The notes: generated by a model not told the origin, from the sequence alone. DNA of 64,000 nt from Nitrospirillum viridazoti (GCF_007827975.1 NZ_VITT01000022.1); one strand, 5' to 3'. Counted from the stretch's first letter, positions 54,208 through 63,806 are shown. A program made the numbers and translations.

Positions 54208-56058
54208 TTACGGCCCGGCCAGGACGGCCACCGCCTCCAGCGCCAGGCGCCGGGCGTCGTCCTTAAGGCCCACGGCGGTCAGCGCCGACAGGGCATGGGC
54301 CGTGACTGTCGACGTGGTGGCAGCGGGGCCGGCGTCCGCCAGTTCCGCCAGGGCCAGCACCGCCACCTCGCCCCGCCGGGGCACGGTGATCGATTGATCC
54401 AGGCGCAGCCAGGACGCGGCGTCGGGAATCACCCCCGGCGCCTCGACCACCGGCGCCGTGCGGGCCAGCAGCAGCGGGTCCACCTTCTCCCCCGCCGCAG
54501 TCAGCAACGCCAGGATGGAGGCGGCACGCAGGCGGGACGGGGCGTCGGCATCCGCCTTCATCGCGTCCAGCCACTGGGCCCAATTGGCGCCGTCGCTGGG
54601 CAGCAGGCCGCCCAGCACGGCCAAGGGCACCAGGCGCAGGTAGGCCTGCAGGGGCTTGCCCTCTTTAGCGTCCTGCGCCGACTGGCGGGCCAGCTCGAAC
54701 CACGGCTGGGCCAGGTCGCGCCGGTTCTGCAACAGCAGCAGGCGGGTGGCGGCCGGGGCCAAATCCTTCAGCGCCGGCCCGGGGGCCAGCCCTTCCAGTT
54801 CCTGGGCCAGCAGATCGCCCCAGGCGCCGGCCAGCAGGGCCGGGTCGCTGACGTCCACCGCCTTGGCCAGGATGGCGCCCTTCAGCGACGGAATCGTCTC
54901 CCCCGTCAGGGCCTGGTAGAGGATGGCGCGCTGGTCGGCGCCCTGGCGCTTGTCCGCCACGCCCACGGCGTTCTTCAGGTCGTTCGGGCTGACCTTGGCC
55001 GCCTTGTAGAGCGGCGCCAGCGCCGCCGATGGCAGGGTGCCATAGCTGGCGGCGCGGTCGCCCGCCGCCAGCTTCAGCGCCGCCGCCGTGTCGGGCAAGT
55101 CGGCCACCGCCGCGGCAGCCGCCGGGCTCAGCGCCAGGATCTGCGTCGCCGGCACCTCCGCCGGCAGGCCCCGGTTCATGGCGCGGGCCAGCGCCACCGC
55201 CTCGGCCGACACGGCGGTGAAGCCCTTGAGGGCGCCCTTCTGCCCACCGGCCGCCACTTCGGCGAGGCGGGAGAAGCCGTCGTCCTTCACACCCTGTTCC
55301 CGCATGATGTCCAGCGAGAACATGATGTTGTCGGTGGACCCGCCGCGCACCTGGCAGACGACGCCCAGCATCTGGATCTCGCCATCGTTGAAGCGCTTCT
55401 GCAGGTCGGCCATCTGGTCGCAGGCCGCCCCGTCGCCGGTCAACAGCGACAGGCGGGCCCAGGCCTCCGCCCCGCCGGCGTCGTCCAGCGCCGTGGGCAG
55501 GGCGGCCATGGCGTCGGCATGCTTGCCATCGCCCAGCAAGGCCAGGCGTTCCAGCCGGAGGCCCAGGAAATTGCGCGCGTCCTTGCCCGCCTGCGGCGCC
55601 GTGCCGGAGGACATCAGCACCCGGCCCAACAGGGCGCGCACGGCCGGCGAGGGGCTGGACTGCGGCAGGGAGGCCAGCGCCCTGTCGATCAGGCCGCGCG
55701 GACTGTCCGCCCACAGCGCCTGGCCCAGGCCGCCCTGGCCCGCATCCAGCAAGCCACCGCCATCCGGCGTGACCGCCGCCAGGGTCTTGACCTCGAAGGA
55801 GGAGGCGCGCGGCGGGGGTGGCGCGTAGGCCCCCAGGGGAGTGGGACCGGGAGTGGGGCCGGGAGTGGGGCCGGGCGCGGCCGTGTCCGTTCCGGCCGGT
55901 GCGGTTCCGGCCGGGGGCGCGACGGTGGGGGAGGTTGCCGGTCCCTGCGGCCATAGCGGCGTGGGCCCGGAAGAGCTTTGCGCGAATGCCACCGGCGCCG
56001 TCATCAGGCCGGTGATCAGCGCCAGGCCCCAAAACGCCTTACTGCGGGAAGCGGTCAT
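54208..56058 (-). CDS. Large exported alpha-helical protein of unknown function
   Basis: A 616-residue protein with a signal peptide (WGLALITGLMTAPVAFAQ). A Pro/Thr-rich linker with tandem GPTPGPTPGPTP at about 65-80 follows, then about 500 residues of Ala/Leu-rich helices arranged like solenoid (HEAT/TPR-type) repeats. Two Cys (GAACDQM and GVVCQVR) could form a disulphide. No family recognised. It lies between a 46-residue membrane peptide gene (20-base overlap) and xerD (5 bases downstream), so it is probably co-transcribed with both. Confidence 0.78.
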   Translation of the reverse strand: MTASRSKAFWGLALITGLMTAPVAFAQSSSGPTPLWPQGPATSPTVAPPAGTAPAGTDTAAPGPTPGPTPGPTPLGAYAPPPPRASSFEVKTLAAVTPDGGGLLDAGQGGLGQALWADSPRGLIDRALASLPQSSPSPAVRALLGRVLMSSGTAPQAGKDARNFLGLRLERLALLGDGKHADAMAALPTALDDAGGAEAWARLSLLTGDGAACDQMADLQKRFNDGEIQMLGVVCQVRGGSTDNIMFSLDIMREQGVKDDGFSRLAEVAAGGQKGALKGFTAVSAEAVALARAMNRGLPAEVPATQILALSPAAAAAVADLPDTAAALKLAAGDRAASYGTLPSAALAPLYKAAKVSPNDLKNAVGVADKRQGADQRAILYQALTGETIPSLKGAILAKAVDVSDPALLAGAWGDLLAQELEGLAPGPALKDLAPAATRLLLLQNRRDLAQPWFELARQSAQDAKEGKPLQAYLRLVPLAVLGGLLPSDGANWAQWLDAMKADADAPSRLRAASILALLTAAGEKVDPLLLARTAPVVEAPGVIPDAASWLRLDQSITVPRRGEVAVLALAELADAGPAATTSTVTAHALSALTAVGLKDDARRLALEAVAVLAGP

Positions 56059-56179
56059 TGGAGATCACCCGTTCGGTGGGCGCGGACGGCGCCGGGGAGG
56101 TGGTGGCGGCCACGACCAGGGCAGCGCCGGCACCGCCAAGGACAACCAGGGCGATCAGGATCAGGAGGAGCTTTTTCAT
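56039..56179 (-). CDS. 46-residue single-span membrane protein
   Basis: MKKLLLILIALVVLGGAGAA begins a small protein with one strong hydrophobic segment (residues 4-24) and a short polar periplasmic tail ending SNDRFPQ. It could be a bitopic micro-protein or the anchor of a FliL-like fragment. Its 3' end overlaps the first 20 bases of the large exported protein gene in another frame, indicating coupled translation. It was found by direct translation and has no obvious strong Shine-Dalgarno. Confidence 0.65.
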   Translation of the reverse strand: MKKLLLILIALVVLGGAGAALVVAATTSPAPSAPTERVISNDRFPQ

Positions 56180-56595
56180 CGTGGGATCGGCATCAATCGC
56201 TGATAGGGAAGGGCGAATTCAGAAAGAAAGTTGCGAGACCATATCGGCTCAAGCAAGGCCGCAGTGCGCGAGCCCCCGGTGGAGTTAAGGGACAGGCGGG
56301 GTCGACTGTGTTATGCAGTCCCCCCGAACCGTTTCCCCCTGTGGTGGCGCCCACCAGACTGGCACGGGAAAACGGGGGCCGGATAGTCCGCCTGAAGCCG
56401 CAGGGCCAGGGTGGACGGCCGGGTCTAGGGATGAAGAACAACCCCCGGAACGGGGCACGGCTTTCAGGTCTCGGCTGGAATGGATGACACGGCAAACATG
56501 GTGTTAGCGCTCGGCACTGTAGCGTCCGCCCCCCCGGCGCGCAACGCCACCCCGACCCGCCGGGTGCCCGCCCCCGCGCTGCGGGGGAAGCAGTG
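56180..56595. other. 416-base divergent region before aroK
   Basis: Between the micro-protein gene and aroK. Rich in C-runs (CCCCCCGAACC near 56324; GCCCCCCCGGCG near 56530). The reading frames crossing it have no coding character and no RNA gene could be folded with confidence. Promoters not recognised. Confidence 0.4.
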
Positions 56596-57192
56596 ATGCG
56601 CCCCATGCTGCGCCAGCGCCCGCCCCGCACCCTGGTCCTAGTGGGCCTGATGGGGGCCGGAAAGACCAGCATCGGCCGACGCCTGGCCGCCCGCCTGGGC
56701 CTGCCCTTCGTCGATGCCGACCAGGAAATCGAGCGCGCCGCCGGCTGCAGCATTCCCGAATTCTTCGAACGCTATGGCGAGCCCGCCTTCCGCGAGGGGG
56801 AGCGCCGGGTGATCGCCCGCCTGCTGGACCAGCCACTGCAGGTGCTGTCCACCGGCGGCGGCGCCTTCATGGACGCCGACACCCGCGCCCTGGTGCGCCA
56901 GCGCGCCCATTCCATCTGGCTGCGGGCGGAGCTGGACCTGCTGGTGCAGCGGACGGCGCGGCGCGGCAACCGCCCCCTGCTGAAGGACAGCGACCCGCGC
57001 GAAACCCTGCGCAAGCTGATGGAGCTGCGCCACCCCTACTACGCCCAGGCCGACATCACCGTGGACAGCGGCGACCGCCCGGCGGAGGACACGGTGGATC
57101 GGGTGGTGGAATCCCTGCAGGCCTATCTGGACAACGAAGCGGATACCCAAATCCCGGAGACGCGGTCCCAGCCGGCCGCGGTGCAATCATGA
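56596..57192 (+). CDS. aroK: Shikimate kinase
   Basis: Phosphorylates shikimate to shikimate-3-phosphate in aromatic amino-acid synthesis. 198 residues. The P-loop is LVGLMGAGKTSIGRRLA, shikimate-binding residues in FVDADQEIE and STGGGAFMD, and the lid arginine segment in RGNRPLLKD. ATG 56596 is preceded in frame by GTG 56593, which is an alternative start. The stop overlaps the aroB start by four bases (ATGA). Confidence 0.96.
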   Translation: MRPMLRQRPPRTLVLVGLMGAGKTSIGRRLAARLGLPFVDADQEIERAAGCSIPEFFERYGEPAFREGERRVIARLLDQPLQVLSTGGGAFMDADTRALVRQRAHSIWLRAELDLLVQRTARRGNRPLLKDSDPRETLRKLMELRHPYYAQADITVDSGDRPAEDTVDRVVESLQAYLDNEADTQIPETRSQPAAVQS

Positions 57193-58316
57193 GCAAGACC
57201 CTGTCCGCCAGCCCTGTCCACGTGAACCTGGCCGATCGGTCTTACGACGTGCTGGTCGGGTCCGGCCTGATCGAGGGGGCCGGATCGCTGGTGGCGCCCA
57301 TCGCAGGTAAGCGGCCGCTGATCATCCTCAGCGACGAGACGGTGGCGCCCCTGTACCTGGGCACCCTGACCCGCTCGCTGCAGGCCGCCGGCGCCCGCGT
57401 GCTGGACCCCATCGTGGTGCCGGCGGGCGAGGCCACCAAAAGCTTCCACCATCTGGAAGCCGTCCTTGAAATCCTGCTGTCGCGCGGCATCGAGCGGGGC
57501 GCCATGCTGTTGGCCCTGGGCGGCGGCGTCATCGGCGATCTGGGCGGCTTCGCCGCCGCCATCGCCCTGCGCGGACTGGACTTCATCCAGGTGCCCACCA
57601 CCCTGCTGTCGCAGGTGGACAGCAGCGTGGGCGGCAAGACGGGCATCAACAGCCGCCAGGGCAAGAACCTCATCGGCGCCTTCCACCAGCCGCGCCTGGT
57701 CCTGGCCGACATCGGCGCGCTGGACAGCCTGCCCCGGCGCGAGGTGCTGGCGGGTTATGCCGAGGTGGTGAAGTACGGCCTGATCGACCGTCCGGATTTC
57801 TTCACCTGGCTGGAGGGAAACGGCCCGGCCCTGGTGGCCGGCGACGCCGCCCTACGCACCGCCGCCGTGAAGGAGAGTGTGGCCGCCAAGGCCGCCATCG
57901 TCGCCCAGGATGAGCGCGAGGGCGGCGTGCGCGCCCTGCTGAACCTGGGCCACACCTTCGGCCATGCCCTGGAGGCTGAGATGGGCTATGGCGGCGAACT
58001 GCTGCATGGCGAGGCCGTGGGCATCGGCATGGTCATGGCCTTCGACCTGTCGGTGCGCCTGGGCCTGTGCCCGCCGGACGACCTGGCCCGCATGCGCCGC
58101 CACCTGGCGGCCGTGGGCCTGCCGACGGGCGCGGCATACCTCAGCAAGGGCCGCTGGACCGTGGACGCGCTGATGGCCCACATGGCCAAGGACAAGAAGG
58201 TCAAGGACGGCGGCATCACCTTCATCCTGGCGCGCGGCATCGGCCAGGCCTTCACCGCCCGGGGCATCGACCCTGAGCCGGTGCGTGCCGTGGTGGCGGC
58301 GGCGCTGGCGGCGTGA
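57189..58316 (+). CDS. aroB: 3-dehydroquinate synthase
   Basis: NAD- and metal-dependent cyclisation of DAHP to 3-dehydroquinate, second step of the shikimate pathway. 375 residues. Motifs: LALGGGVIGDLGGFAAA for NAD binding, QVPTTLLSQVDSSVGGKTGIN and the metal ligands in GYAEVVKYGLI, NLGHTFGHALE and LLHGEAVGIGMVMA. Translationally coupled to aroK, the usual alphaproteobacterial pair. Confidence 0.98.
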   Translation: MSKTLSASPVHVNLADRSYDVLVGSGLIEGAGSLVAPIAGKRPLIILSDETVAPLYLGTLTRSLQAAGARVLDPIVVPAGEATKSFHHLEAVLEILLSRGIERGAMLLALGGGVIGDLGGFAAAIALRGLDFIQVPTTLLSQVDSSVGGKTGINSRQGKNLIGAFHQPRLVLADIGALDSLPRREVLAGYAEVVKYGLIDRPDFFTWLEGNGPALVAGDAALRTAAVKESVAAKAAIVAQDEREGGVRALLNLGHTFGHALEAEMGYGGELLHGEAVGIGMVMAFDLSVRLGLCPPDDLARMRRHLAAVGLPTGAAYLSKGRWTVDALMAHMAKDKKVKDGGITFILARGIGQAFTARGIDPEPVRAVVAAALAA

Positions 58317-58401
58317 GACGCGGGTTTCTTGACCGGGGCGAGGGCCGGCGCCCATGATGGCCCCCGCGTCCGTTACCTTGCTTTAAAAGTATCCCTGCCC
58401 C

Positions 58402-58980
58402 ATGCCCCTATCCCCCGCTGTTGAGCGCAAGCCGCTGCACACCCGCCGCGTCACGTGCCAGGGTTACGAACGCGCCGATGGCCTTTGGGACATCGAAGGC
58501 CACATCACGGACGAGAAGCACTACGCCTTCGACAATGAGTGGCGCGGCACCATTGAACCCGGCCAATTCCTGCATGAGATGTGGGTGCGCCTGACGGTGG
58601 ACGACACGCTGACCGTGCGGGCGGTGGAGGTGTCGACCGACAACTCCCCCTTCCCCCATTGCCCCGCCATCCTACCCAATTTCCAGCGCCTGGTGGGCCT
58701 GAGCATCGCGTCCGGCTGGACCAACGCGGTCAAGCAGCGCCTGGGCCGGACGGAGGGCTGCACCCACCTGGTGGAGCTGCTGGGCCCCGTGGCCACCACC
58801 GCCTTCCAGACCCTGGCCCCGGTGCTGAGCGCCCGGCGCAACGGCGGCAAAGGCGGCCCGCCGCCCGTGCTGAACACCTGCCACGTCATGGCCAGCGATG
58901 GCGCGGTGGTGAAGCGCTGGTTCCCTGAACACTACACCGGGGAGCACGACAGCGCTCCGGAAGAACCGGACGGCGCCTAA
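58402..58980 (+). CDS. DUF2889 domain protein
   Basis: A 192-residue cytoplasmic protein of unknown function. It matches the DUF2889 pattern: KPLHTRRVTCQGYERADGLWDIEGHITDEK at the start, LHEMWVRLTVDDTLTVRAVEVSTDNSPFPHCP in the middle and GRTEGCTHLVELLGPVATTAFQTL (each family-typical, split for length). Conserved Cys/His suggest a metal or catalytic site, undefined. It ends overlapping the convergent bolA gene (shared CTAA). Confidence 0.87.
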   Translation: MPLSPAVERKPLHTRRVTCQGYERADGLWDIEGHITDEKHYAFDNEWRGTIEPGQFLHEMWVRLTVDDTLTVRAVEVSTDNSPFPHCPAILPNFQRLVGLSIASGWTNAVKQRLGRTEGCTHLVELLGPVATTAFQTLAPVLSARRNGGKGGPPPVLNTCHVMASDGAVVKRWFPEHYTGEHDSAPEEPDGA

Positions 58981-59249
58981 GCCGCCTCTTCCGGCGTCAG
59001 GGTCTTGACCGATAGCGCGTGGACGCGCTCGGCCAGTTCCTCCTTCAGGATATCGTAGACCAGGCGCTGGCGCGCCACGCGCGACTTGCCGGTGAAGGCG
59101 GCCGAGACCACCGTGACCTCGAAATGGGTCTCGCCACCAGGGGCGGCGCCGCCATGCCCGGCATGGGCAGCGGACTGGTCGTCGACGATCAGCGTCACGG
59201 GCGCCAGCGCCTGGGTCAGCTTGGTGTGGATGCGGTCGGCGTAGCGCAT
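58977..59249 (-). CDS. bolA: BolA family protein
   Basis: A 90-residue BolA-fold protein. Family members pair with monothiol glutaredoxins in iron-sulphur handling or act on morphology genes. Visible features: MRYADRIHTKLTQALAPVTLIVDDQS, the loop HAGHGGAAPGGETHFEVTVVS with the conserved His/Gly, and the class motif GKSRVARQRLVYDIL followed by RVHALSVKTLTPEEA. Its stop shares CTAA with the DUF2889 gene, and it is divergent from the J-domain gene. Confidence 0.93.
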   Translation of the reverse strand: MRYADRIHTKLTQALAPVTLIVDDQSAAHAGHGGAAPGGETHFEVTVVSAAFTGKSRVARQRLVYDILKEELAERVHALSVKTLTPEEAA

Positions 59250-59431
59250 GGAAAATGCCCCGAATGGAGGGAACGTCCTATCCCCCTGAGGTGCGACGCC
59301 GGGGCGGCGCTGTCAATGGCTGGAAAGGGATTTCCAGCACCCGGGACAGCAGCCCAGCTTTGCCGCCGCAATGGTGGCGCGGGCGACCCGCCGCGCTTGT
59401 CACGGCCGGGGCCTGACCCCATACTTTCGCG

Positions 59432-60010
59432 ATGCAGAAACAGCGCCCCGGATTCTCTTTCTCGTTCGACGATCCGCCGCAGGTCCAGGTCAGGGCCTGC
59501 GACCATCCCGGCTGCGCCGAGGTGGGGGAGTACCGCGCGCCCAAGAATCGCAGCCAGTTGAACGACTATTACTGGTTCTGCCTGGACCATGTGCGGGCCT
59601 ACAACAAGGCCTGGGACTATTACCAGGGCATGAGCACGGATGAGATCGAGCGCGCCATGCGCTACGACACCACCTGGCAACGCCCCACCTGGCCCATGGG
59701 CGACTGGCGCACCCGGGAACGGAATCTGCGCGACAGCATGAGCCGGGGCCACAGCTTCGGCGCCGACTGGGAAGCCGGCACGTCGCATCGTCCGCCGCCG
59801 CCCTCCCCCCGCACACCGGAGGATGACGCGCTGGACGTGCTGGGCCTGAAGGCGCCCATCGGATTCGCCGAGGTCAAGCAGCGCTATCGCGAGTTGGCCA
59901 AGCAGAACCACCCCGACACCCACGGCGGCGACAAGGACGCGGAGGAGCGCCTGAAGCGCATCAACCAAGCCTACAACGTGCTGAAAGCCGCCTATGCCGA
60001 CCATGGCTGA
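59432..60010 (+). CDS. J-domain protein with N-terminal zinc-like segment
   Basis: A 192-residue DnaJ-type co-chaperone. The J domain is at the C-terminus (about 130-190) and holds the HPD signature in AKQNHPDTHGGDKDAEERL and QAYNVLKAAY. The N-terminal 60 residues have Cys/His in ACDHPGC and FCLDHVRAYNKAWDYYQGM, suggesting a small metal site. No G/F or zinc-finger domains of classical DnaJ. The same gene order bolA-J protein-cobS-cobT recurs in alphaproteobacteria as far as I recall, implying a specialised chaperone for nearby products, but this is inference. Confidence 0.88.
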   Translation: MQKQRPGFSFSFDDPPQVQVRACDHPGCAEVGEYRAPKNRSQLNDYYWFCLDHVRAYNKAWDYYQGMSTDEIERAMRYDTTWQRPTWPMGDWRTRERNLRDSMSRGHSFGADWEAGTSHRPPPPSPRTPEDDALDVLGLKAPIGFAEVKQRYRELAKQNHPDTHGGDKDAEERLKRINQAYNVLKAAYADHG

Positions 60011-60108
60011 GGTCCCGCCGCCGGCCTCCAAGCCCCAGCCTCCAAGCCATTGAAACAATAACCAAGACCAACCGTTCTGTTCGATCTCGCAGGAAAGCCG
60101 ACCGTCCC

Positions 60109-61101
60109 ATGTCCCAGGAACCGACACCGATGAACGCCGCCTCGCTGCCCGACATCAAGATCTCCGTCCGCCAGACCTTCGGGATCGACAGCGATATGCA
60201 GGTGCCGGCGTTCAGCTCCCCCACGGAACATGTGCCGGAGATCGACAGCACCTATCGTTTCGATCGCGAAACGACCATGGCCATCCTTGCCGGCTTTGCC
60301 TACAACCGCCGCGTCATGGTCCAGGGCTATCACGGCACGGGCAAGTCCACCCATATCGAGCAGGTGGCCGCCCGCCTGAACTGGCCCTGCCTGCGCGTCA
60401 ACCTGGACAGCCACATCAGCCGCATCGACCTGATCGGCAAGGACGCCATCGTCCTGCGCGAGGGCGTGCAGGTGACGGAGTATCGCGAGGGCATCCTGCC
60501 CTGGGCCCTGCAGCACCCCTGCGCCATCGTGTTCGACGAGTACGACGCCGGCCGCCCGGACGTGATGTTCGTCATCCAGCGCGTTCTGGAGGTCGAGGGC
60601 AAGCTGACCCTGCTGGACCAGAACAAGGTCATCCGCCCCCACCCGGCCTTCCGCCTGTTCGCCACCGCCAACACCATCGGCCTGGGCGACACCACGGGCC
60701 TCTATCACGGCACCCAGCAGATCAACCAGGGCCAGATGGACCGGTGGAACATCGTCTCCACCCTGAACTACCTGCCCCATGACGCCGAGGTGAAGATCGT
60801 CCTGGCCAAGGTGCCGACCTACGACACCGATGACCGCCGCGTGCTGGTCAACGCCATGGTGCGCCTGGCGGACCTGACCCGCGCCGGCTTCATCGCCGGC
60901 GACATCTCCACCGTCATGAGCCCGCGCACGGTCATCACTTGGGCCCAGAACGCCGACATCTTCGGCGATGTCGGCTTCGCCTTCCGCGTCACCTTCCTGA
61001 ATAAATGCGACGAGGTGGAGCGCGCGGCGGTGGCCGAGTATTACCAGCGCTGCTTCGGCACCGAACTGCCCGAGAGCGGCGTGCGCGCCACCCTCGCCTG
61101 A
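60109..61101 (+). CDS. cobS: Aerobic cobaltochelatase subunit CobS
   Basis: A 330-residue AAA+ ATPase that with CobT and CobN inserts cobalt into hydrogenobyrinic a,c-diamide in the aerobic cobalamin pathway. Walker A is VMVQGYHGTGKSTHIEQV, Walker B is CAIVFDEYDAGRPDVM, and sensor/arginine segments include LFATANTIGLGDTTGLYHGT. ATG 60109 follows a spacer with no other start; an internal ATG at 60130 is also possible. cobT follows 17 bases downstream; cobN is not in the window. Confidence 0.96.
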   Translation: MSQEPTPMNAASLPDIKISVRQTFGIDSDMQVPAFSSPTEHVPEIDSTYRFDRETTMAILAGFAYNRRVMVQGYHGTGKSTHIEQVAARLNWPCLRVNLDSHISRIDLIGKDAIVLREGVQVTEYREGILPWALQHPCAIVFDEYDAGRPDVMFVIQRVLEVEGKLTLLDQNKVIRPHPAFRLFATANTIGLGDTTGLYHGTQQINQGQMDRWNIVSTLNYLPHDAEVKIVLAKVPTYDTDDRRVLVNAMVRLADLTRAGFIAGDISTVMSPRTVITWAQNADIFGDVGFAFRVTFLNKCDEVERAAVAEYYQRCFGTELPESGVRATLA

Positions 61102-61118
61102 CGCGGGGGAACGAGCCC

Positions 61119-63005
61119 ATGTCTTCCGACCGGGAATCGCCGCTGGAGGCGTTCAAGCGGGCCACCGGCGCCGCCGTCCGGGCCATCGCGGAGCGCGGTG
61201 ACCTGACGGTGGGGTTTTCCGCCGAGCCGCCGGGCTATTCCGGCACGCGGGTGCGGGTGCCCCTGCCCACGCGTGACCTGAACGTGCGCGACGTGGCGCC
61301 GGTGCGGGGGGCCGCCGATGCCGCCGCCCTGCGCCTGCGCCACCATGACGCCGCCGCCCACGCCCGCCTGTTGCCCACGGGCGACACCGCCCGCCTGGCC
61401 TTCGACGCGCTGGAACAGGCGCGGTGCGAGGCCCTGGGCGCCAATGCCATGGCCGGCGTGGCCGACAATCTGACGGCGGCGCTGGAGGAACGGTTCCGCC
61501 GCCAAGGCCTGGACCGGGCCACGGCGCGGGACCAGGTGTCGCTGGCAGACGCCCTGCGCCTGATCGCGCGCGAGGCCCTGACCGGCGCCCCCGTCGCCCC
61601 CGCCACCCAGGCGGCGCTGGACCTGTGGCGGCCCTTCATCGAGGAGAAGGCGGGCGCCGACCTGGCCCAGCTGAAGGCCGCCATGGCCGACCAGCAGGCC
61701 TACGCCCGCGAGGCCCGCCGCATCCTGACCGACCTGGACCTGGAGGTGGGCGGCGATCCTGAGAAGTCGGAAGAGGAGGAGACCGCCGAGTCCGGCGACG
61801 CCCAGAGCCCCGAGGGTGCCGACAATGACGAGGCCGGCGGCGGCCAGTCCGACGATGCCGAGCCGGAAGCGACGGGCGAGCAGCAGCAGGCCGGCGGCCA
61901 GACGGAAGAGACCGCCGGCGCCGCCGAAAGCAGCGAGGGCGAGCAGCAGGAGATGGAGGGCGCCGGGGCCGAGCAGTCGGGCGAGCCCGGTGAGCCGTCC
62001 CGCCCCGATTTCGGCCGTAACAGCCTGGACAGCGGCAACTACCGCGCCTTCACCACCGAATTCGACGAGGTGGTGGGGGCCGCCGACCTGTGCGACGCGG
62101 ATGAACTGGCCCGCCTGCGCATGATGCTGGACCAGCAGTTGCAACACCTGCAGGGCGTCATCGCCAAGCTGGCCAACCGCCTGCAGCGCCGGCTGATGGC
62201 CAAGCAGACCCGCGCCTGGGTGTTCGACCTGGAGGAAGGCATTCTGGACGCGGCCCGCCTGGCCCGCGTGGTGGCCAACCCGGTACTGCCCCTGTCGTTC
62301 AAGCAGGAGAACGACACCAACTTCCGCGACACCGTCGTCACCCTGCTGATCGACAATTCCGGGTCCATGCGCGGCCGGCCCATCACCATCGCCGCCATGA
62401 GCGCCGACATCCTGGCGCGCACCCTGGAACGCTGCGGCGTCAAGGTGGAGATCCTGGGTTTCACCACCCGGGCATGGAAGGGCGGGCAGAGCCGCGAGCG
62501 CTGGCTGGCCAGCGGCAAGCCCGCCGCCCCCGGCCGCCTGAACGACCTGCGCCACATCGTCTACAAGGAGGCCGACGCCCCCTGGCGCCGTGCCCGGCGT
62601 AACCTGGGCCTGATGCTGCGCGAAGGCATCCTGAAGGAGAACATCGACGGCGAGGCCCTGCTGTGGGCCCACACCCGCCTGATCGCCCGGCCGGAGCAGC
62701 GGCGCATCCTGATGGTCATTTCCGACGGCGCGCCGGTGGACGACAGCACCCTGTCGGTCAACAGCGGCAGCTACCTGGAAAAGCACCTGCGCAGCGTCAT
62801 CGAGTACATCGAGACCCGCAGCCCGGTGGAGCTGATCGCCATCGGCATCGGCCATGACGTCACGCGCTATTACCGGCGCGCCGTCACCATCGTGGATGTA
62901 GAGCAGCTGGGCGGCACGGTCATGGAAAAGCTGGCCGAGCTGTTCGACGAGGACGACCGCCGTCCCGGCTCCGCCCGGCGTCAGGCGCGGGGCGGCCGCC
63001 GCTAG
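61119..63005 (+). CDS. cobT: Aerobic cobaltochelatase subunit CobT
   Basis: A 628-residue partner of CobS in cobalt insertion, corresponding to the AAA+/VWA-type adaptor. The N-terminal helical domain is followed by a long Glu/Asp/Gln/Gly-rich acidic linker at about 210-300. The C-terminal von Willebrand A domain has its MIDAS motif starting at Asp412 in LLIDNSGSMRGRP. The family C-terminus YYRRAVTIVDVEQLGGTVMEKLAELF is present. The start at 61119 follows CGCGGGGGAACG. Operon with cobS. Confidence 0.96.
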   Translation: MSSDRESPLEAFKRATGAAVRAIAERGDLTVGFSAEPPGYSGTRVRVPLPTRDLNVRDVAPVRGAADAAALRLRHHDAAAHARLLPTGDTARLAFDALEQARCEALGANAMAGVADNLTAALEERFRRQGLDRATARDQVSLADALRLIAREALTGAPVAPATQAALDLWRPFIEEKAGADLAQLKAAMADQQAYAREARRILTDLDLEVGGDPEKSEEEETAESGDAQSPEGADNDEAGGGQSDDAEPEATGEQQQAGGQTEETAGAAESSEGEQQEMEGAGAEQSGEPGEPSRPDFGRNSLDSGNYRAFTTEFDEVVGAADLCDADELARLRMMLDQQLQHLQGVIAKLANRLQRRLMAKQTRAWVFDLEEGILDAARLARVVANPVLPLSFKQENDTNFRDTVVTLLIDNSGSMRGRPITIAAMSADILARTLERCGVKVEILGFTTRAWKGGQSRERWLASGKPAAPGRLNDLRHIVYKEADAPWRRARRNLGLMLREGILKENIDGEALLWAHTRLIARPEQRRILMVISDGAPVDDSTLSVNSGSYLEKHLRSVIEYIETRSPVELIAIGIGHDVTRYYRRAVTIVDVEQLGGTVMEKLAELFDEDDRRPGSARRQARGGRR

Positions 63006-63020
63006 ACCTGGGTACGGCAT

Positions 63021-63051
63021 AGGATCAGGGCAGCCAGGCGGCCCCGATCCT
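63021..63051. terminator. Hairpin between cobT and the convergent gene
   Basis: AGGATC-A-GGGC...GCCC-C-GATCCT: 10 base pairs with a 9-base loop and one A/C mismatch, followed by TTCCCC on the plus strand. Shared 3' end of both genes. Confidence 0.55.
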
Positions 63052-63062
63052 TCCCCAAGGGC

Positions 63063-63611
63063 TTACTTGCCGGCAGGCTTGGCCGCCGGCGCAGCGGGGG
63101 CCGGCGCACCGCCGGTGCGGGCTTTGTACACATGCAGCTGCTCGTTGAAGCGGGCCGCCAGGATCTGCATGTTGCTGACCACGGCGTCCTGCACGCTGGT
63201 CAGCTGCAGGAACTTCGCCACCGTCACCTTGTCCGGATGCTGGGCCACCAGCTGGTCGACGCAGGAGATGAAGCCCTGCCCGCTGTTGACGTAGGACTGC
63301 ATCTCCTCATGCGCCTTGCGCATGTCGGCCTCGGGCGCGGTCTTGCCATCGGGAATGGTCGGCACCTTCTTGGGGAAGGGGCAGGTCCAGCCGTCGTCGT
63401 CACCCGCCTTGGCGCCGGCGGCGGGGGCCGCGGCGGCAGGCGCAGTGGGCTTCGCGGCGGACGGCATGATGGGCGCGGAACCGGCCGTGGGCGCCGCCGG
63501 CTTCGCCGCCTGAGCCCAGGCGGGCGCGGAACCGGCGGCCGCAAGGGTTGTCGCCAAGGCGAGGACGGGCAGGATCAACAGGGACCGGCGGACGGCGACA
63601 CGCAGGCTCAC
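63063..63611 (-). CDS. Exported protein of unknown function
   Basis: A 182-residue protein with a signal peptide (LLILPVLALATTLAAAGSAPAWAQ, cleavage after AWAQ). A Pro/Ala-rich spacer is followed by a helical domain of about 100 residues with a Cys pair (DGWTCPFPKKVPT and GFISCVDQLVAQHPD) and DAVVSNMQILAARFNEQLHVYKA. The family is not recognised. I chose the GTG at 63611, which follows GAGGAAACC at suitable spacing and begins the signal peptide; a TTG-started longer frame is not plausible. Confidence 0.7.
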   Translation of the reverse strand: MSLRVAVRRSLLILPVLALATTLAAAGSAPAWAQAAKPAAPTAGSAPIMPSAAKPTAPAAAAPAAGAKAGDDDGWTCPFPKKVPTIPDGKTAPEADMRKAHEEMQSYVNSGQGFISCVDQLVAQHPDKVTVAKFLQLTSVQDAVVSNMQILAARFNEQLHVYKARTGGAPAPAAPAAKPAGK

Positions 63612-63806
63612 GGGCAAGGTTTCCTCAAGACGAAGGGCAAGGGCGCCAGCATAATGGACAGGCGCACTAAGGCATAGCCGACATGCATTGGCAAGAAGGG
63701 GCGGCAACCGGCCGCAACGCCGTTGCCGCCGCCCCGCCGGATCGTGCTAAACCGGTGATGACGGGTGCGCCTGCGCACCCCCAGGCGAACGGTGCGGTTG
63801 CAAGCG

